64,000 bases of DNA, from positions 23,351,023 to 23,415,022 of the forward strand of contig CM060200.1 of assembly GCA_030562195.1 (NCBI GenBank). Reading direction: 5' to 3'. Of the stretch, positions 24,839-36,937 are shown piece after piece; positions within the stretch are counted from its first letter, which is position 1; every line of letters starts with the position of its first letter. Made by a program: the position numbers and the translations under genes. The notes under the pieces are model-generated. The model worked only from the letters and a program-made list of their open reading frames with translations, did no database searches and was not told the origin of the DNA. This stretch comes from Nipponacmea schrenckii. Lineage: Eukaryota > Mollusca > Gastropoda > Lottiidae.

Positions 24839-25530
24839 AATCACCTATCATGATCACTATAGTCTAATATAAGTTTATCAAATCATCATCACTATGGTGT
24901 AATGTAATATTATCAAATCATGATCAGTATAATGAAAAGTAAGGTATCAAATTAAGATCACTATGGTGTAATGTAATATTATCAAATTATGATCACTATA
25001 TGGTTTAATGTAAGGTTAACAAATCATGATCAGTATTGTATAAAGTATAAGATATCAGATCATGATCACTAAGGTTTTATGCAAGGTTAACTAATCAAGA
25101 TCACTATGGTGTAATGTAATATTATCAAATCATGATCAGTATAGTGTAAAGTAAGGTAACAAATCAAGATCACTATGGTGTAATGTAATGTTATCAAATC
25201 ATGAACAGTATAGTGTAAAGTAAGGTATCAAATCAAGATCACTATATGGTTTAATGTAAGGTTGACAAATCATGACCACTATAATGGTGTAATGAAAGGT
25301 TACCAAATCATATCACTAAGGTATAATGAAAGGTTATCAGATCATGATCAGTATTGTGTAAATTAAGGTATCAAATCACGATCACATGGCGTTTAAATGT
25401 TTATCAAATAATGATCAGTATTGTGTAAATTAAGGTAACAAATCATGATCACCATGGTTTAACTGAAGGTTAACAGACCATAATCACTATGGTGTAATGA
25501 AAGTTACCAAATCATATCACTAAAGTTTAA
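24839..25530. repeat. Minisatellite, ~36-39-bp units, about 18 copies
   Basis: Tandem units of the type AAATCATGATCACTATGGTG followed by TAATGTAAGGTTATC, with length changes between copies (CACTATGGTG or CAGTATTGTG variants alternate). Each unit carries the palindrome-like ATCATGAT/TGATCA. No reading frame. Lies 0.8 kb upstream of the GalNAc-transferase start. Confidence 0.85.
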
Positions 25531-26349
25531 TGTGTGGTTAACAATTATTTTAAAATAATGGTTACTATCAAGTAAAAAATTTTTTAAAAATTGGATCATT
25601 GTCAAGTTTTGTTCATCAAAATTATTCAAACTTATTTGTTCGCAGTATATCTCTAGATTGACAGTTCATGATATGGAGACGGTAAAACATTTCTAACGGG
25701 GAGTTATTTACACGGAAGAGCAACGAGTGTATTGTGACCTGTTTTAGCCAAGATCAGCCACACACAAATACTCAACGCCTTCAAAAAGTGGTTAAGTGAG
25801 GTTAAAGAAAATTTCTTACATGTGGTTAACGCATTTTTTTTTTATTCGTGTTGAATAAAATGTAAAAGAGGAAACATGACAAAAAAGGAAACTTAAATGG
25901 GTAGAGCGGTCTAGTACCATAAATTTATGTAAATAGGAGATGTTAAGGTACAAGTTGATGCCAAACGCAAGGTCCATTTTATGATGTTTGGAGTAATGAT
26001 TACGGAAGATATTAATTTGATGTTATGAAAGTTTTTATTTGTTTTCCAGATACAAGCCTGGTGTTTGGATAACGGATTATGTATGACAGACCCTATATAG
26101 GCATCAGTGACATACCGAGAGAAACATGTACAGTTACACACAACTTGGTAAATAAAGTTATGTTTGTGGTCGCAAGAGCAGCGTTTCATCATAATGGGAA
26201 GAACCTCCAATGTATACAAGAGTAATCAATATTCGAAAACAACATATATGTGAAACATTATTATCCATGTGAATAATATGTGATATAAATACATGCGGAG
26301 AGGTGAGACTATGCCAGTGATAATACGGAAGCCTTAAGTGGTAAGAGCT
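25531..26349. other. Upstream flank of the GalNAc-transferase
   Basis: No TATA box I would defend. A minus-strand open frame at 25911-26219 (102 aa, Cys/His-rich) is not recognised. The 5' UTR close to the ATG includes AATACGGAAGCC (26318-26329), which resembles the terminus of the short element in intron 4 but is too short to call. Confidence 0.4.
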
Positions 26350-29300
26350 ATGAGGATTCGAACCCGTTACGCCTCTGCAGTAGTTATATTAATCGGTATA
26401 ATAGTACTGTGTAGAATATACGTTTATGATAACTATGATTTAGGACAATATGGGAAATTCTATGTTCGTAGGAGAGTTCACGCCGAAGAGGGTAAGGGGG
26501 AGATTAAAAGATTCAAACCAAATATAGATTTGATTAATGAATATGGTAAGAATGACTTACGACTAACCGGAGAACTTGGCCGTGGCGTTGTGTTTGTCGC
26601 TACAGAAAAGGAGAAATCCGATGCAGCTATGGAAAAGTATCGAGTGAATGTTTATGCTAGTGATTTGATTCCTTTAAACAGAATGGTGCCAGACTCTAGA
26701 CCACCAGAGTAAGTAGAATTATCTTACACTTGTCAAGCAAGAACTATAATATGCCCCTAATTCGACATTAGCACCAAGTGATATACGCTTGATACGATGT
26801 CATCACCATGAGTTTATCTTAGCCTGATTCCTTAGCTCAATGCATGCAGTAATATGTGCACCTCGATACGATGTATACCCATTTAATTTAGCTTTCCGAT
26901 TGGTATAATTTCATGAAGATATTGTGGCAAATGATCTACAAAATAATAACCATGGTAACTGATTGGATCGTACACAATATCTGTCCAATGATGGAAAATA
27001 GTGGTCGTACATGCATAATACTCTTTTTGGTTAGGGTCAGAAAGGGTCACATAATCAAAATATTGACGGAGTACAGACCGAGAAAGAAGCGTGTTATTGT
27101 ACACCTCGTATCACACGTATTTCAACTGTATTGACACTGATAGGACTCAAACTGTCGTTCTCCTAAAATAAATATTTTTTTGGTTGTTAAATTCGTTCAA
27201 ACATGCCAGACCATTTAACTTCATTTATTTTATCGCTTCGCAATTCAACGTCTCTTTATTTATTTCTATATTAAAGGACTAATATGTATTAAAGAAAAAA
27301 CACGAACGTTGCAAAATACAACACAGCTCGTATAAGTTTGATTTTAAATGATACCACACTAGATCAGACAGACCATCGCAACTGAAACAAATATGCATTT
27401 TATGGGAATGCAGAGAAAATCCTAATGAAGAGGCACGTTACCACCTCAAATTTTACTCGAATGGGACAATTTCGGCGACCCTTAAAAGATTAAGATTCTT
27501 CGTTGTTTTGCGAATTACAGATCATCAAATTTTTCAGATACGGATGGCTTTACGATGTTGTGTTTGACTGTTACGTTTTTTTTTACCCTGGTATACACTT
27601 CTGAGTTCATTGTATATTAGATTCATAGTTGCTCATAACATAATATCTCTGATTTAGTTCCTTCCTAATAATAATGACTTGTAGATCTTCAATCACATAG
27701 GCTCTCTGTTTGGTAAGAGTTTCAGAAAATCTAACAACTTTTGTCTCTTGTAACAATACAACATCTCAAATTTGCATTGAGAATAAATCATTTTTGACAT
27801 TTAACTTTTATCAAATTATAGAAAACAAAATAATCATTTAAAATGCCGGAAATAGTTTGTCTCAGGTTGGCAATATCGTTCAGTTTTCAATTGTACACTT
27901 CAGTCTGTATTTGAACTAAATGTCTAAAATTCTTTATAAAGCTTTGTACAAATAAACTTTCTTCTTTTCACACTTTATATGTCTTTAATGTCGGGGCATG
28001 GTTATTTTTGTTTTTAAGTAAACTATTGTATACAATGAACATTTTCCAAATGAACCACCAAATAACCTTCAATAAAAACTAATGTACACAACGGAAGGGT
28101 GGTACTTAAAAATAAACGGTACGTAAAACCCCGATGGGCAATTCTTAATAATTAGTTAAAAATATGGTTTTGAAGTCAAAATAATATTTTTTTCTTTTAT
28201 CATTTGTTTTCTTTTTTCAAAAGCTGGAGCCCGATTTCGGCTATCCGTTAGACGTAAACGCGACGTCCGTCACAGACAATTTCAGTAGATCGCCAGTTTA
28301 ATTTTGGGGTACACCCTTACATGCGAACCCTGGAGACGTCACTGCAAAATACCATACAGGATTCTAATATTTACTCAGGGATTGATAAAAAAAAGTTTAA
28401 TTTAAAAAGTGTAAAAATGACCCCAAGGTGTAGTTAGATAAATACGTGACGGCTTTCCATTACAAGTGATATCGGATCATAAAAGTTGGTCGCCTAAATA
28501 GCGGTTTATTTTTATGTTTATATGTTAATGTAAATTTTTTTTTTTAGATGTAGTTCTATTGAATATCCTGACAATTTACCAACAGCGAGTGTGGTGATTC
28601 CCTTTCACAATGAATGGCCATCCATCTTGTTACGTACTGTCTATAGCTTACTTAATCGTACACCCAAATATATATTAAAACAGATTATATTAGTAGACGA
28701 TGCTAGCGATTTAGGTAAGTATCAAAGTTGCGACCACGTGAAACACATATGCAGGCAATTGCTATTTTCACACCTGTGGCCATAAAGTCATTTACATTTT
28801 TGTAACCATTGGTATTTCCGATATCATTGAATGACATAACTGTTTCCTATACTTGACTATAACGTATGGAGATAGTTATTGCACTTCATGGTTCTTGAAC
28901 TGAAACCAATTCGATCCGATTGGGATTACCCGTAAGCTTTAAACTGCTAAATTTATTAAAATATTTATGTTATTTTTAAGATAGCTTAAAAGAAGATTTA
29001 GATGTGTATATAGAAGAACATTTTCCAGATAAACGTGTACAAATAGTTCGATTAAAGCAACGTGTTGGCCTTATTAAAGCTCGTTTAGTTGGTTTTGAGC
29101 ATGTCACAGCAGAAGTTGTTTCTTTTTTTGACAGTCACATGGAAGTCAATACCCAGTGGTACGTATCCAAATGAATAGCCCACAGCAGGTGGAATAGGCG
29201 ACATGGGAATAAACATAAAAATTAAAATCACAACTTTTTAACGTTATTGCCTGTAATTGTGGTTCAAAATCAAGACCTTAAAAAGATTATAAAGTTTATA

Positions 29301-32300
29301 TGCACTTTTTTTGGTTTAGGTTAGAGCCACTATTAGTTGAAATAAAAAGGAATTGGACTACATTGGCCATGGGTCATTTAGATTATATCAAGGCTGATAC
29401 GTTACAGTATGACTTTGAGTCAGGTTATAAAACTCGGTATGGCTTTGATTGGCGATTGATCTTCTTTGAAACATACTTTAGAGCAGATCAGCTTGAAGGA
29501 AAGTCTTCGACAGATCCATTGCCGTAAGTTCACAAAGTTTCAATTTCATAATACAGTATCTATTGGACGGAATGTATATAAGTGTAAAGTTCGGCTATTT
29601 ATTATTTCACTCATATTTTTAGACCAGTTGCACTATGGGTAACATGGAATCGGCACCAGCCAGTAGTATGTTTCGTGTATTTTTTTTAAATTGTTGAATA
29701 CCAAGCAACGAGGGCATTGTAGTTGGGCGTTAATGATCCAAGCTATGATCGAAATCGTAATTTACACAGATGAGTACGGAAGCCCATATGGTACCTCATG
29801 ACTTAGAACTTACGACTTAATACTTACGACTTAGAACTTACGACTTAGATGTCTTAGATATTTGTTATTTAGGACACTAAATTATGCTAAAAATAAATAT
29901 GGAGAATGAATTAATCAAGACATATTTTTACTGTTTGGACTGTCTTATAAATAGATACATGTATTGGGTGTTCTCTTACATTTTGTTAACATTAATGCCA
30001 ATATTAAGTTCTAAGTCGTAAGTTTTAAGTTCTAAATCGTAAGTTCTAAGTCGTCAGTATTAAGTTCTAAGTCGTAAGTTTTAAGTTCTAAGTCGTAAGT
30101 TTTAAGTTCTAAGTCGTAAGTTTTAAGTTCTAAGTCGTAAGTTTTAAGTTCTAAGTCGTAAGAAAGTTTTAAGTTCTTATTACGGAGCTCTACAGATTTT
30201 CGACATATCTGAAACATTCATTTCTAAGGAAATTCTTAAATTATAATCATTCTTATCTAAACAAATATCTGCTTGTAATGAATGTTTCGATAAATTTGAA
30301 GATCCGTAGGAATCCGAACTTATGACTTAGAACCTAGGACTTACAACTTAGAACTTTCGACTTAGAACTTAGGACTTAGGACTTAGAAACTAGAACTTAC
30401 AACTTAAGGTTCATGACATGTCAATGAGGCCAAGGTTAATGCTATAATAGACAGAATAGGGGAGAGAAAAAAAAAACAGTTTGGAATATGACACATTTAC
30501 TTCAGTAAAACGACCAAAATTACAAAATATCTTACACGAAGCCTAACTTCTACGTCGTAAGTTCTTAGTCGTAAGTATTAAGTCGTAAGTTCTCAGTTCG
30601 AAGGTACCATATGGGCTTCCGTAGATGAGAGTGTCTTGTAACATGTGGTATTTGTTCCATAATGTAATTTGCATTTCCTCTTGCAGAGGCGTTGTTATGG
30701 TCGGCCCTGCCTTTGCCATAAATGCAACGTATTTTAAGCATATTGGTAAATATGATGGCGGCATGAAAATATGGGGAGGTGAAAATATAGAGTTAGCATG
30801 GAGAGTAAGTATATCGAGATTAGTGTATTGGATATTCTTTGTTACACAATGTGCTATGGAAGACAATTCCTGCCATAATTAATCATTCTTAATGCTTCAT
30901 TCGGTGATAAACATTAGTACAGTAAAATCAACATTTGTATGCTTAATTTGACATTTGTTCGCTAAATTCATAATTTGTTGTTAAAAATTTATCATTCGAA
31001 TAAAGAATATTACTGAACAAATTAACGATTTAGCCGAACTAATAGTGCCCACTTCATAACGCCGAATGAAGTTTACCGAACAAATGTTGAAAAACATTTC
31101 TCGCATTTCATGAGAACGATATCATTATGACGACAAGTGGCGCTGCTCAATTTTAGTTAGGGCTTCGTTCCTATTTGTTTCACCAATTTTTATAGACGGC
31201 CAGTGGCTGTGTACAAAGTAAAGAATCTTATTATGAATTCCAATTTTATGATAAAAAGCGAAGTTTTTAATCAAACTCTTGGTTCTTTTTATTCATTGGA
31301 ATGTGAGATTTTGAGATAAATATGGTGCCTATACCAGGAAATGTTTTGAAAAATGGCCAATTTTTTGTACAGTCCACAGTGATGGTTGTTTATCAAATTG
31401 GAATTCATAATAAGATTCTTTACTTTGTACAAAGCCACTGGCCGGCCATAAAAATTGACCAAATAAATAGGAACGAAGCCCTAACTCAAATTGAGCAGCG
31501 CCACTTGTCGTCATAATGATAATGTTCTCATGAAATGCGAGAAATGTTTTTCAACATTTGTTCGGTAAACTTCATTCGGCGTTATGAAGTGGGCACTATT
31601 AGTTCGGCTAAATCGTTAATTTGTTCAGTAATATTCTTTATTCGAATGATAAATTTTTAACAACAAATTATGAATTTAGTGAACGAATGTCAAATTAAAC
31701 GTACAAATGTTGATTTTACTGTACTAATGTTTATCACCGAATTAAGCATTAAGAATGATTAATTATGGCAGGGATTGTCTTCCATAATGTGCTACCAGGT
31801 AATGTTCTCTATTTTTTTTCTAAAATCCTTATCCTTATTTATTTAGCATATGAATACGTAGTCCGTGGTTCTCAGGTTACGCCAACCTACGGTGATAAAA
31901 CATGTCTATTTTCTAAGTACATGAAAGGTCTCACATGCTTTCAATTTTAGGTCTGGATGTGTGGCGGCAAATTATTACACTTACCATGTTCCAAAATAGG
32001 TCATATAGCCCGTGCTCAGCCCTATGTTTTTCCCGAAGGTCGTCATGAAACAGAAGTGTATAATTATAAACGAGCGGTAGATGTATGGATGGGAAATTAT
32101 AGTAAATATGTTTACGAATATTACCCAGATATGCGGGTATGCCTACAAATTTTATGTTTTCTTCACCATTTATGTTTAGAGGGGACACCTATAGCATCAA
32201 TTTGCATAATTGTCAATTTGAATCAAGAAGTTTGTGGTTCCTGTTACTCCAGTAGAAGTAGCTACTTTATGACGCCGGTGATATAAGCAGCATTTTAATT

Positions 32301-34670
32301 AGTGGCGCCTTGAAACACTTAATTAAGCGGAATTGCAGGAACCACAGGCGTCTGTATGAAAATTGGAATGTTGTTAATTGGTGCTATCAGTGTCATCGAT
32401 ACACTTTTTTACAACACATTTGGTTGAGGAATTGGGACCCTAGTTGTATATAACCCTTTATATTTTATCCTTATAAGGTGAAATATTATTATATATCAGT
32501 AAGTTTCTAGTGGCTACGTTTCTATTTAATTTGTCATGACAACAATCAAACGTCTGAAACAAGTTGTTCGAAACAACCTGGATGTTTCAGGGTAAACAAC
32601 GCGTTAGTATGAACACTAGAATCAGCTCACAATCAGTGGTAAAACCACAATCAGGAACATTGTGGTTGAAGGTTTCGTGCATGTCTCATGACAATTAATT
32701 GAGCGAAAATGACTACATTTCTGATGCATGTATTTGAATTGTAGGATATCCATGCAGGTGATTTATCAGAACGCTTTGAGATTAAACGAAGATTGCATTG
32801 TAAAAGTTTTGATTGGTATTTAAAACATGTTTGGCCAGAATTATTCCCATATGAGGAAAATGTGATAGCTTTTGGTGGGGTGAGTATATGAAGCATATTT
32901 GGTAAAAAGTGTTCTCATATAGCACCTCTTCCTCTTGATGTTCATATTGAGAAGATGCAGATGTAATGAACTAGATAATACATTTCGATTGCACAGTTTG
33001 ACACAGGATTCACTTTGGCTATAGATAAAAGAACAAGAGCAAGTTTCTTCCCAAATGCTGCATAGTTGCTTGATTTTCAGATGTTACACAAAACAAGAAC
33101 ATTATACATGTATATTCCATTTACATTAAAAGCAACTCCGATATGATTTATTTTCATTTGGTTCTAACATATTCCAGTTACAGAATGTAGAAACCTCAGA
33201 ATGTTTAGATAATGGAGAGTACTTATTCCAAGCACCAGTACCTCTCGAGGTCAAAGGTTGTACGTTTACTTCCCCAACGCAGGTAGGTGATAAGCTTAAA
33301 ATGAAATAAGCGCGTTTATTTGATGAGCATGCAGTCTGTTATTAATTAATTTGTATGAAACATAGCAATCATTACATAAAATATTCCCTAATATTACTTA
33401 TTATGTATGTTGCCATTATCACAGAAATGCCCTAAACAAATTAGGCTACCTTATTATATGATTTTGAACGTTTACTTTTTATATAATAATATAATATAAT
33501 TATGTATACATAGTTTTTTCTGTAATATGTACTTTATGTCATTTGACCTTGTATACAAACATGTCTATTAAATTATTATAATAACACTATAGGCTTACTA
33601 TCACCAAGGCGAGAACAAAATAAAGCTTCCAGAAATTATGTTAACAGCAAATTGAAACAACCCTTTCTTTTAGACCCAGTTTTAATACGGATAGCCTATC
33701 TAATTTTCCTCTCCAAATATCTATATTCAGCTGTTACAATGTCATGTCATTTCAGGGATTTTCATTAACCAAAGATATGAGATTACGAACAACCTTGCAA
33801 TGTGTCGTTGTATTAGAAGAAGATTCAGATCTGGCCCCGTTTCTTAAAGATTGTATGGAGGGCAAGAAAGAAAGATGGCAGCATATGAAGGTAATGTCAC
33901 CAAAAAGGGAACGAATATTAATCCGATTTACAGTATTTTAGTATCAACGAAAAGCAATATGGGCTCTTCTAAAGAGTTACCATTTTCTGTTTACATCAAT
34001 ACAGAATGATTCCACCATATAAAATTTAAAATCTCATTATAAGAAAATATTCAATGGTATTTTAGCAATTTAAATAAATTAGAAAATTCTATTGACGTTT
34101 TTCTATTGAGGGATTGTAAAAAAAGTTTTCTAAATTTTTTGTGTGTATCTAGAACAATGATAGAGTCAATTTCCAATTCCAATTTTCTGTGTGTTCTGCA
34201 GTTTAACTAAAACTCAGAGGTCACTAATCAAAAATTTGCTTATATAACATAATATCATTTGTATTAATGACGTCATAAAACGCTTGGTTTGAGTGGAATT
34301 GCAGAAACCACAGACTTTCAGAATCACTGTCCAAAATATACATAATAGTTTTAACATTGTATCAGTGATTTGATTTGCCTTATTAAAGGAAGAACAAGTG
34401 AATTCTTTTTGCAATCGAGATTTAATCTCTCAGATATATGCTTGACTGAATTGCTTTAACGTATCTATTTTGACAGCAAGACAAAAATTTACTTATTTTA
34501 GAATATGTCTTTATCTTTTTATATTTAAGGGTGGATTTATGCGACACAAAAAGTCGGGTTTATGTATGGAGTTAATGACGGGACCAAAACTGATAATGCA
34601 AAAATGTGACGTACATAAAGACTCCCAAAAATGGAAATTTAGAACTTATAATAAAAGGAAAACGTCGTGA
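26350..34670 (+). CDS. GALNT: Polypeptide N-acetylgalactosaminyltransferase (complete, ten exons)
   Basis: Golgi type II glycosyltransferase that moves GalNAc from UDP-GalNAc to Ser/Thr, starting mucin-type O-glycans. Exons: 26350-26708, 28548-28714, 28981-29158, 29320-29523, 30687-30804, 31951-32136, 32745-32879, 33178-33282, 33756-33890, 34530-34670; all GT/AG, phases agree, 575 aa, normal family length. Residues ~8-22 form the single membrane anchor, followed by a stem. The GT-A catalytic domain starts at the [11 protein letters not shown] block; ILVDDAS follows, then the Mn-binding DxH motif as DSH (226-228) and WGGEN (332-336) with WMCGG next. Residues ~450-575 form a ricin-type beta-trefoil lectin domain with the terminal QKW. 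I chose ATG 26350; the codon open upstream is GTG. Introns 4 and 5 are nearly filled by inverted-repeat elements. Subtype not assigned. Confidence 0.93.
29775..30623. mobile_element. MITE-like element 1, TIR TACGGAAGCC, 6-bp TSD
   Basis: 849-bp element in intron 4 of the GalNAc-transferase. Termini are inverted repeats over ~70 bp, starting TACGGAAGCCCATATGGTAC on the left and its complement on the right. The direct flank GATGAG is present on both sides (29769-29774 and 30624-30629): a 6-bp target duplication. The interior is built from ~21-bp tandem units (GTCGTAAGTTTTAAGTTCTAA type, ~8 copies at 30005-30170) and the same motif in the opposite orientation at both ends and at 30320-30410, so it can fold back. 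No coding capacity. Confidence 0.88.
30855..31786. mobile_element. MITE-like foldback element 2, TIR TATGGAAGAC, 6-bp TSD
   Basis: 932-bp element filling most of intron 5. Two arms of about 395 bp (30855-~31248 and ~31397-31786) are inverted copies with moderate divergence, around a ~145-bp centre. Flanked by ATGTGC on both sides (30849-30854, 31787-31792). The small open frames in the arms (31322-31516, 31329-31514 minus) come from the repeats. Same terminus style and TSD length as elements 1 and 3. Confidence 0.9.
32225..32392. repeat. Dispersed short repeat, TTGCAGGAACCACAG family, with inverted ends
   Basis: TGTGGTTCCTG at 32233-32243 is the inverted partner of CAGGAACCACA at 32336-32346. 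The right part matches 6262-6352. Located in intron 6 of the GalNAc-transferase. Confidence 0.65.
34181..34316. repeat. Dispersed short repeat, third copy
   Basis: TCTGTGTGTTCTGCA at 34186-34200 is inverted, imperfectly, at 34300-34314 (TGCAGAAACCACAGA). Contains ATGACGTCATAAAACGCTT. Intron 9 of the GalNAc-transferase. Confidence 0.6.
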
Positions 34671-36660
34671 TGAATATATATTTAAGGATCATTTTAGTGT
34701 CATATTATACGTACATATCATGTGCATTTATCATTGTGTCATATTCTGAGCCATTTGACTGAAAAATGCATTTTATGCCTAATATATTAAGTTAAGTTTC
34801 AAAGGGATAGTTATGTCTTCTAAGAAGATCTATTTCAATTCCAATGCCGATAGATATCAATAATTGAAAGCAAAGAAACACTTTGTCATAACTTACAATG
34901 AAATCCATTGGATGGACTAAATATACGCCCTGTTACTACCCATTTATCAGTTATTCAATCTGATTGTCATAACAGAATGAAGTGAACTTTGTGATATTTA
35001 TGTGATACCAAAGTTATTGAACCAGAAATTGCGTTGTGTAGTGTATATAATATTATACTTCTATTTGAATCGTGCCATCAGTGTTTTCATTCATACTCCA
35101 GATTTATTTCAACAATGTTTACCATTCTCACATAACTTGGAAATCCGATTTAAGTACGGTTCGAATAGTTGAAGTATAAAACGGCACATCCTGTCCATAT
35201 CTATCATGGTTATCCGCATGGTCCACTGTGCCGAAAAACCCTGCACAGCACCATACCCAATTTTAGATTTGTGTTCTTCTTTTGTTTTGAAAAAAAAATA
35301 ACAATTTCAGTCAGCAACAAATTAATATGCCGTCTGGCTTGCCGTGAACAATTTTCGATGGTTATGTTGTTTGCTTGAATGTTTTGTCATTTGTGACACA
35401 TTAATCTGAAATATAACATCTTCAGATTTCCATTTTAATTGTAAATCGACAAGGTTTATTTAATGTGATATTATAATGGCATAACCTAATTTGAATTCCA
35501 TAATGTTGTTTTATTTTTATGTTTTCACTTGCATTTATTTGGTTTCTGATTTTTAAGAAACTCTTGCCCGATTAAAATAAGTGAGATTGATACTGCATTG
35601 CTGGCGTCCACGAAAGTTTTTATTCAATTTTCCAATGATCTAAGCATGCTACAGACACAATTTGATTAGAATGATTAAAGAAATTAACAATAATCTCAAT
35701 AAATCAAGATAAACAAGTAGGCTATATTATCATATATAGAAACATGACATACTGTAGTGGGCCTATGTCGTTCAAAATGGATTTCCCTGTTATTATTTGT
35801 ATATTTTGATTTTGTCTATAAACAATCTGCATGATAATGTTAGTGTCTATTGCTATAATTGCATTTTTATTGTCGCCAAATAAATATATGTTTTTAATTA
35901 TATATTTTGTTTCTATACACTACACACATCATTAACGAAGTAATGCTATCTCGTAGAGTGGACAAACAAATCCAAGACACATAACTGCTCAATAAAAGGA
36001 TATCAATGTGGACAGTCGACGTGCCATGACTAAAAAAATAAAACCTCTATATATTCATTAAATAAAGTAATTAGACTGACAGCTACTCACATTATATTAT
36101 TAACTAATACTTCATTCAGAGAACTTAACCAGGGCTTCAATATCTTCCATATATAAATATTTTGTCCAATTTTAACTTTAAAAGTTCGTCAATGCGTCTA
36201 ATAATGACCGCAACGGTCAAATATACGCATCGACAAACTTTCGACCATTAACCTATACATAATTACTTTTGTGCATTTATTGAATTATGGTGGGATTTTG
36301 TCACGAGGAAAGTTAAAGACTCGGTTAAAGATTTCAATATTTTGATCATCGTAAGAGACAGCCTACTCTAACCTCATTGGGAAATTCCGACAGAAAAGTT
36401 TGCCACAACATCTTGTAAATTTTATGTCCTCGGTATTTGAAATCAACACACATTTTGATATTTGTAAATTCAAAGATAAATTTTGTTTGCAAATATTAAA
36501 GCACGCCTAGTATTGTTGTTTTAACAAATTCATGCTGGGAAGCTTTTTAAACTCGTTTCTTTCAAAGGCATTATTAACACAAGCCTATAACCTCTATCAC
36601 TGCCTGTGATTAGCGTAACCTTGTTATTTTGTAGGCAAGAAATTTGTGAAAAGGTTGAAG
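34671..36660. other. 3' flank of the GalNAc-transferase and intergenic DNA
   Basis: Probably includes the 3' UTR; an AATAAA lies at about 35878. No other gene is seen. Confidence 0.45.
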
Positions 36661-36714
36661 CTCTTTTGAACCTAATTCCGACCTATGTAAAATAAATAAT
36701 TTAATATTATTATT
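36661..36714 (+). repeat. 3'-terminal stub of LINE-B-type element
   Basis: CCTAATTCCGACCTATGTAA then AATAAATAATTTAATATTATTATTG closely matches the 3' end of LINE B at 55624-55655 plus its (TTA)n tail. A very short 5'-truncated LINE copy. Confidence 0.65.
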
Positions 36715-36937
36715 GCATTAGGTCGGTTGATTCTTTTCGTTTGCGTCAATTTTTTTTTTAGGCATACCAGGACCTAGAGTTATCTTCCCGGAAATAAGTG
36801 GCGCTACGGGAGTTCGTTAATGATTTCACAGTTGTTACTTTTCTGATAATGATTTTTGGTTTATAATTTCGAAAATATGCAAGATACATTGTCCAGGGTT
36901 TTGTACGACGAAACATTGGACTTTTCTCCATACCATA

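Noticed and set aside
24839..25530. Array looked at as a CRISPR-like repeat
   Set aside because: Units are contiguous without unique spacers, and this is a eukaryotic genome; it is a minisatellite.
25911..26219. 102-aa minus-strand open frame, Cys/His-rich
   Set aside because: No recognisable domain, no splice context, no second copy; could be repeat-derived. Left unannotated.
26318..26375. TACGGAAGCC next to the GalNAc-transferase start and a tRNA B-box-like GGATTCGAACCC
   Set aside because: The first match is only 10 bases without an inverted partner or duplication. The second has no T-stem, A box or acceptor stem and lies in coding sequence.
29622..29690. Possible extra exon of the GalNAc-transferase after TTTTTAG
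   Set aside because: Direct joining of 29523 to 30687 gives the family sequence in phase; this stretch has no family likeness and soon stops.
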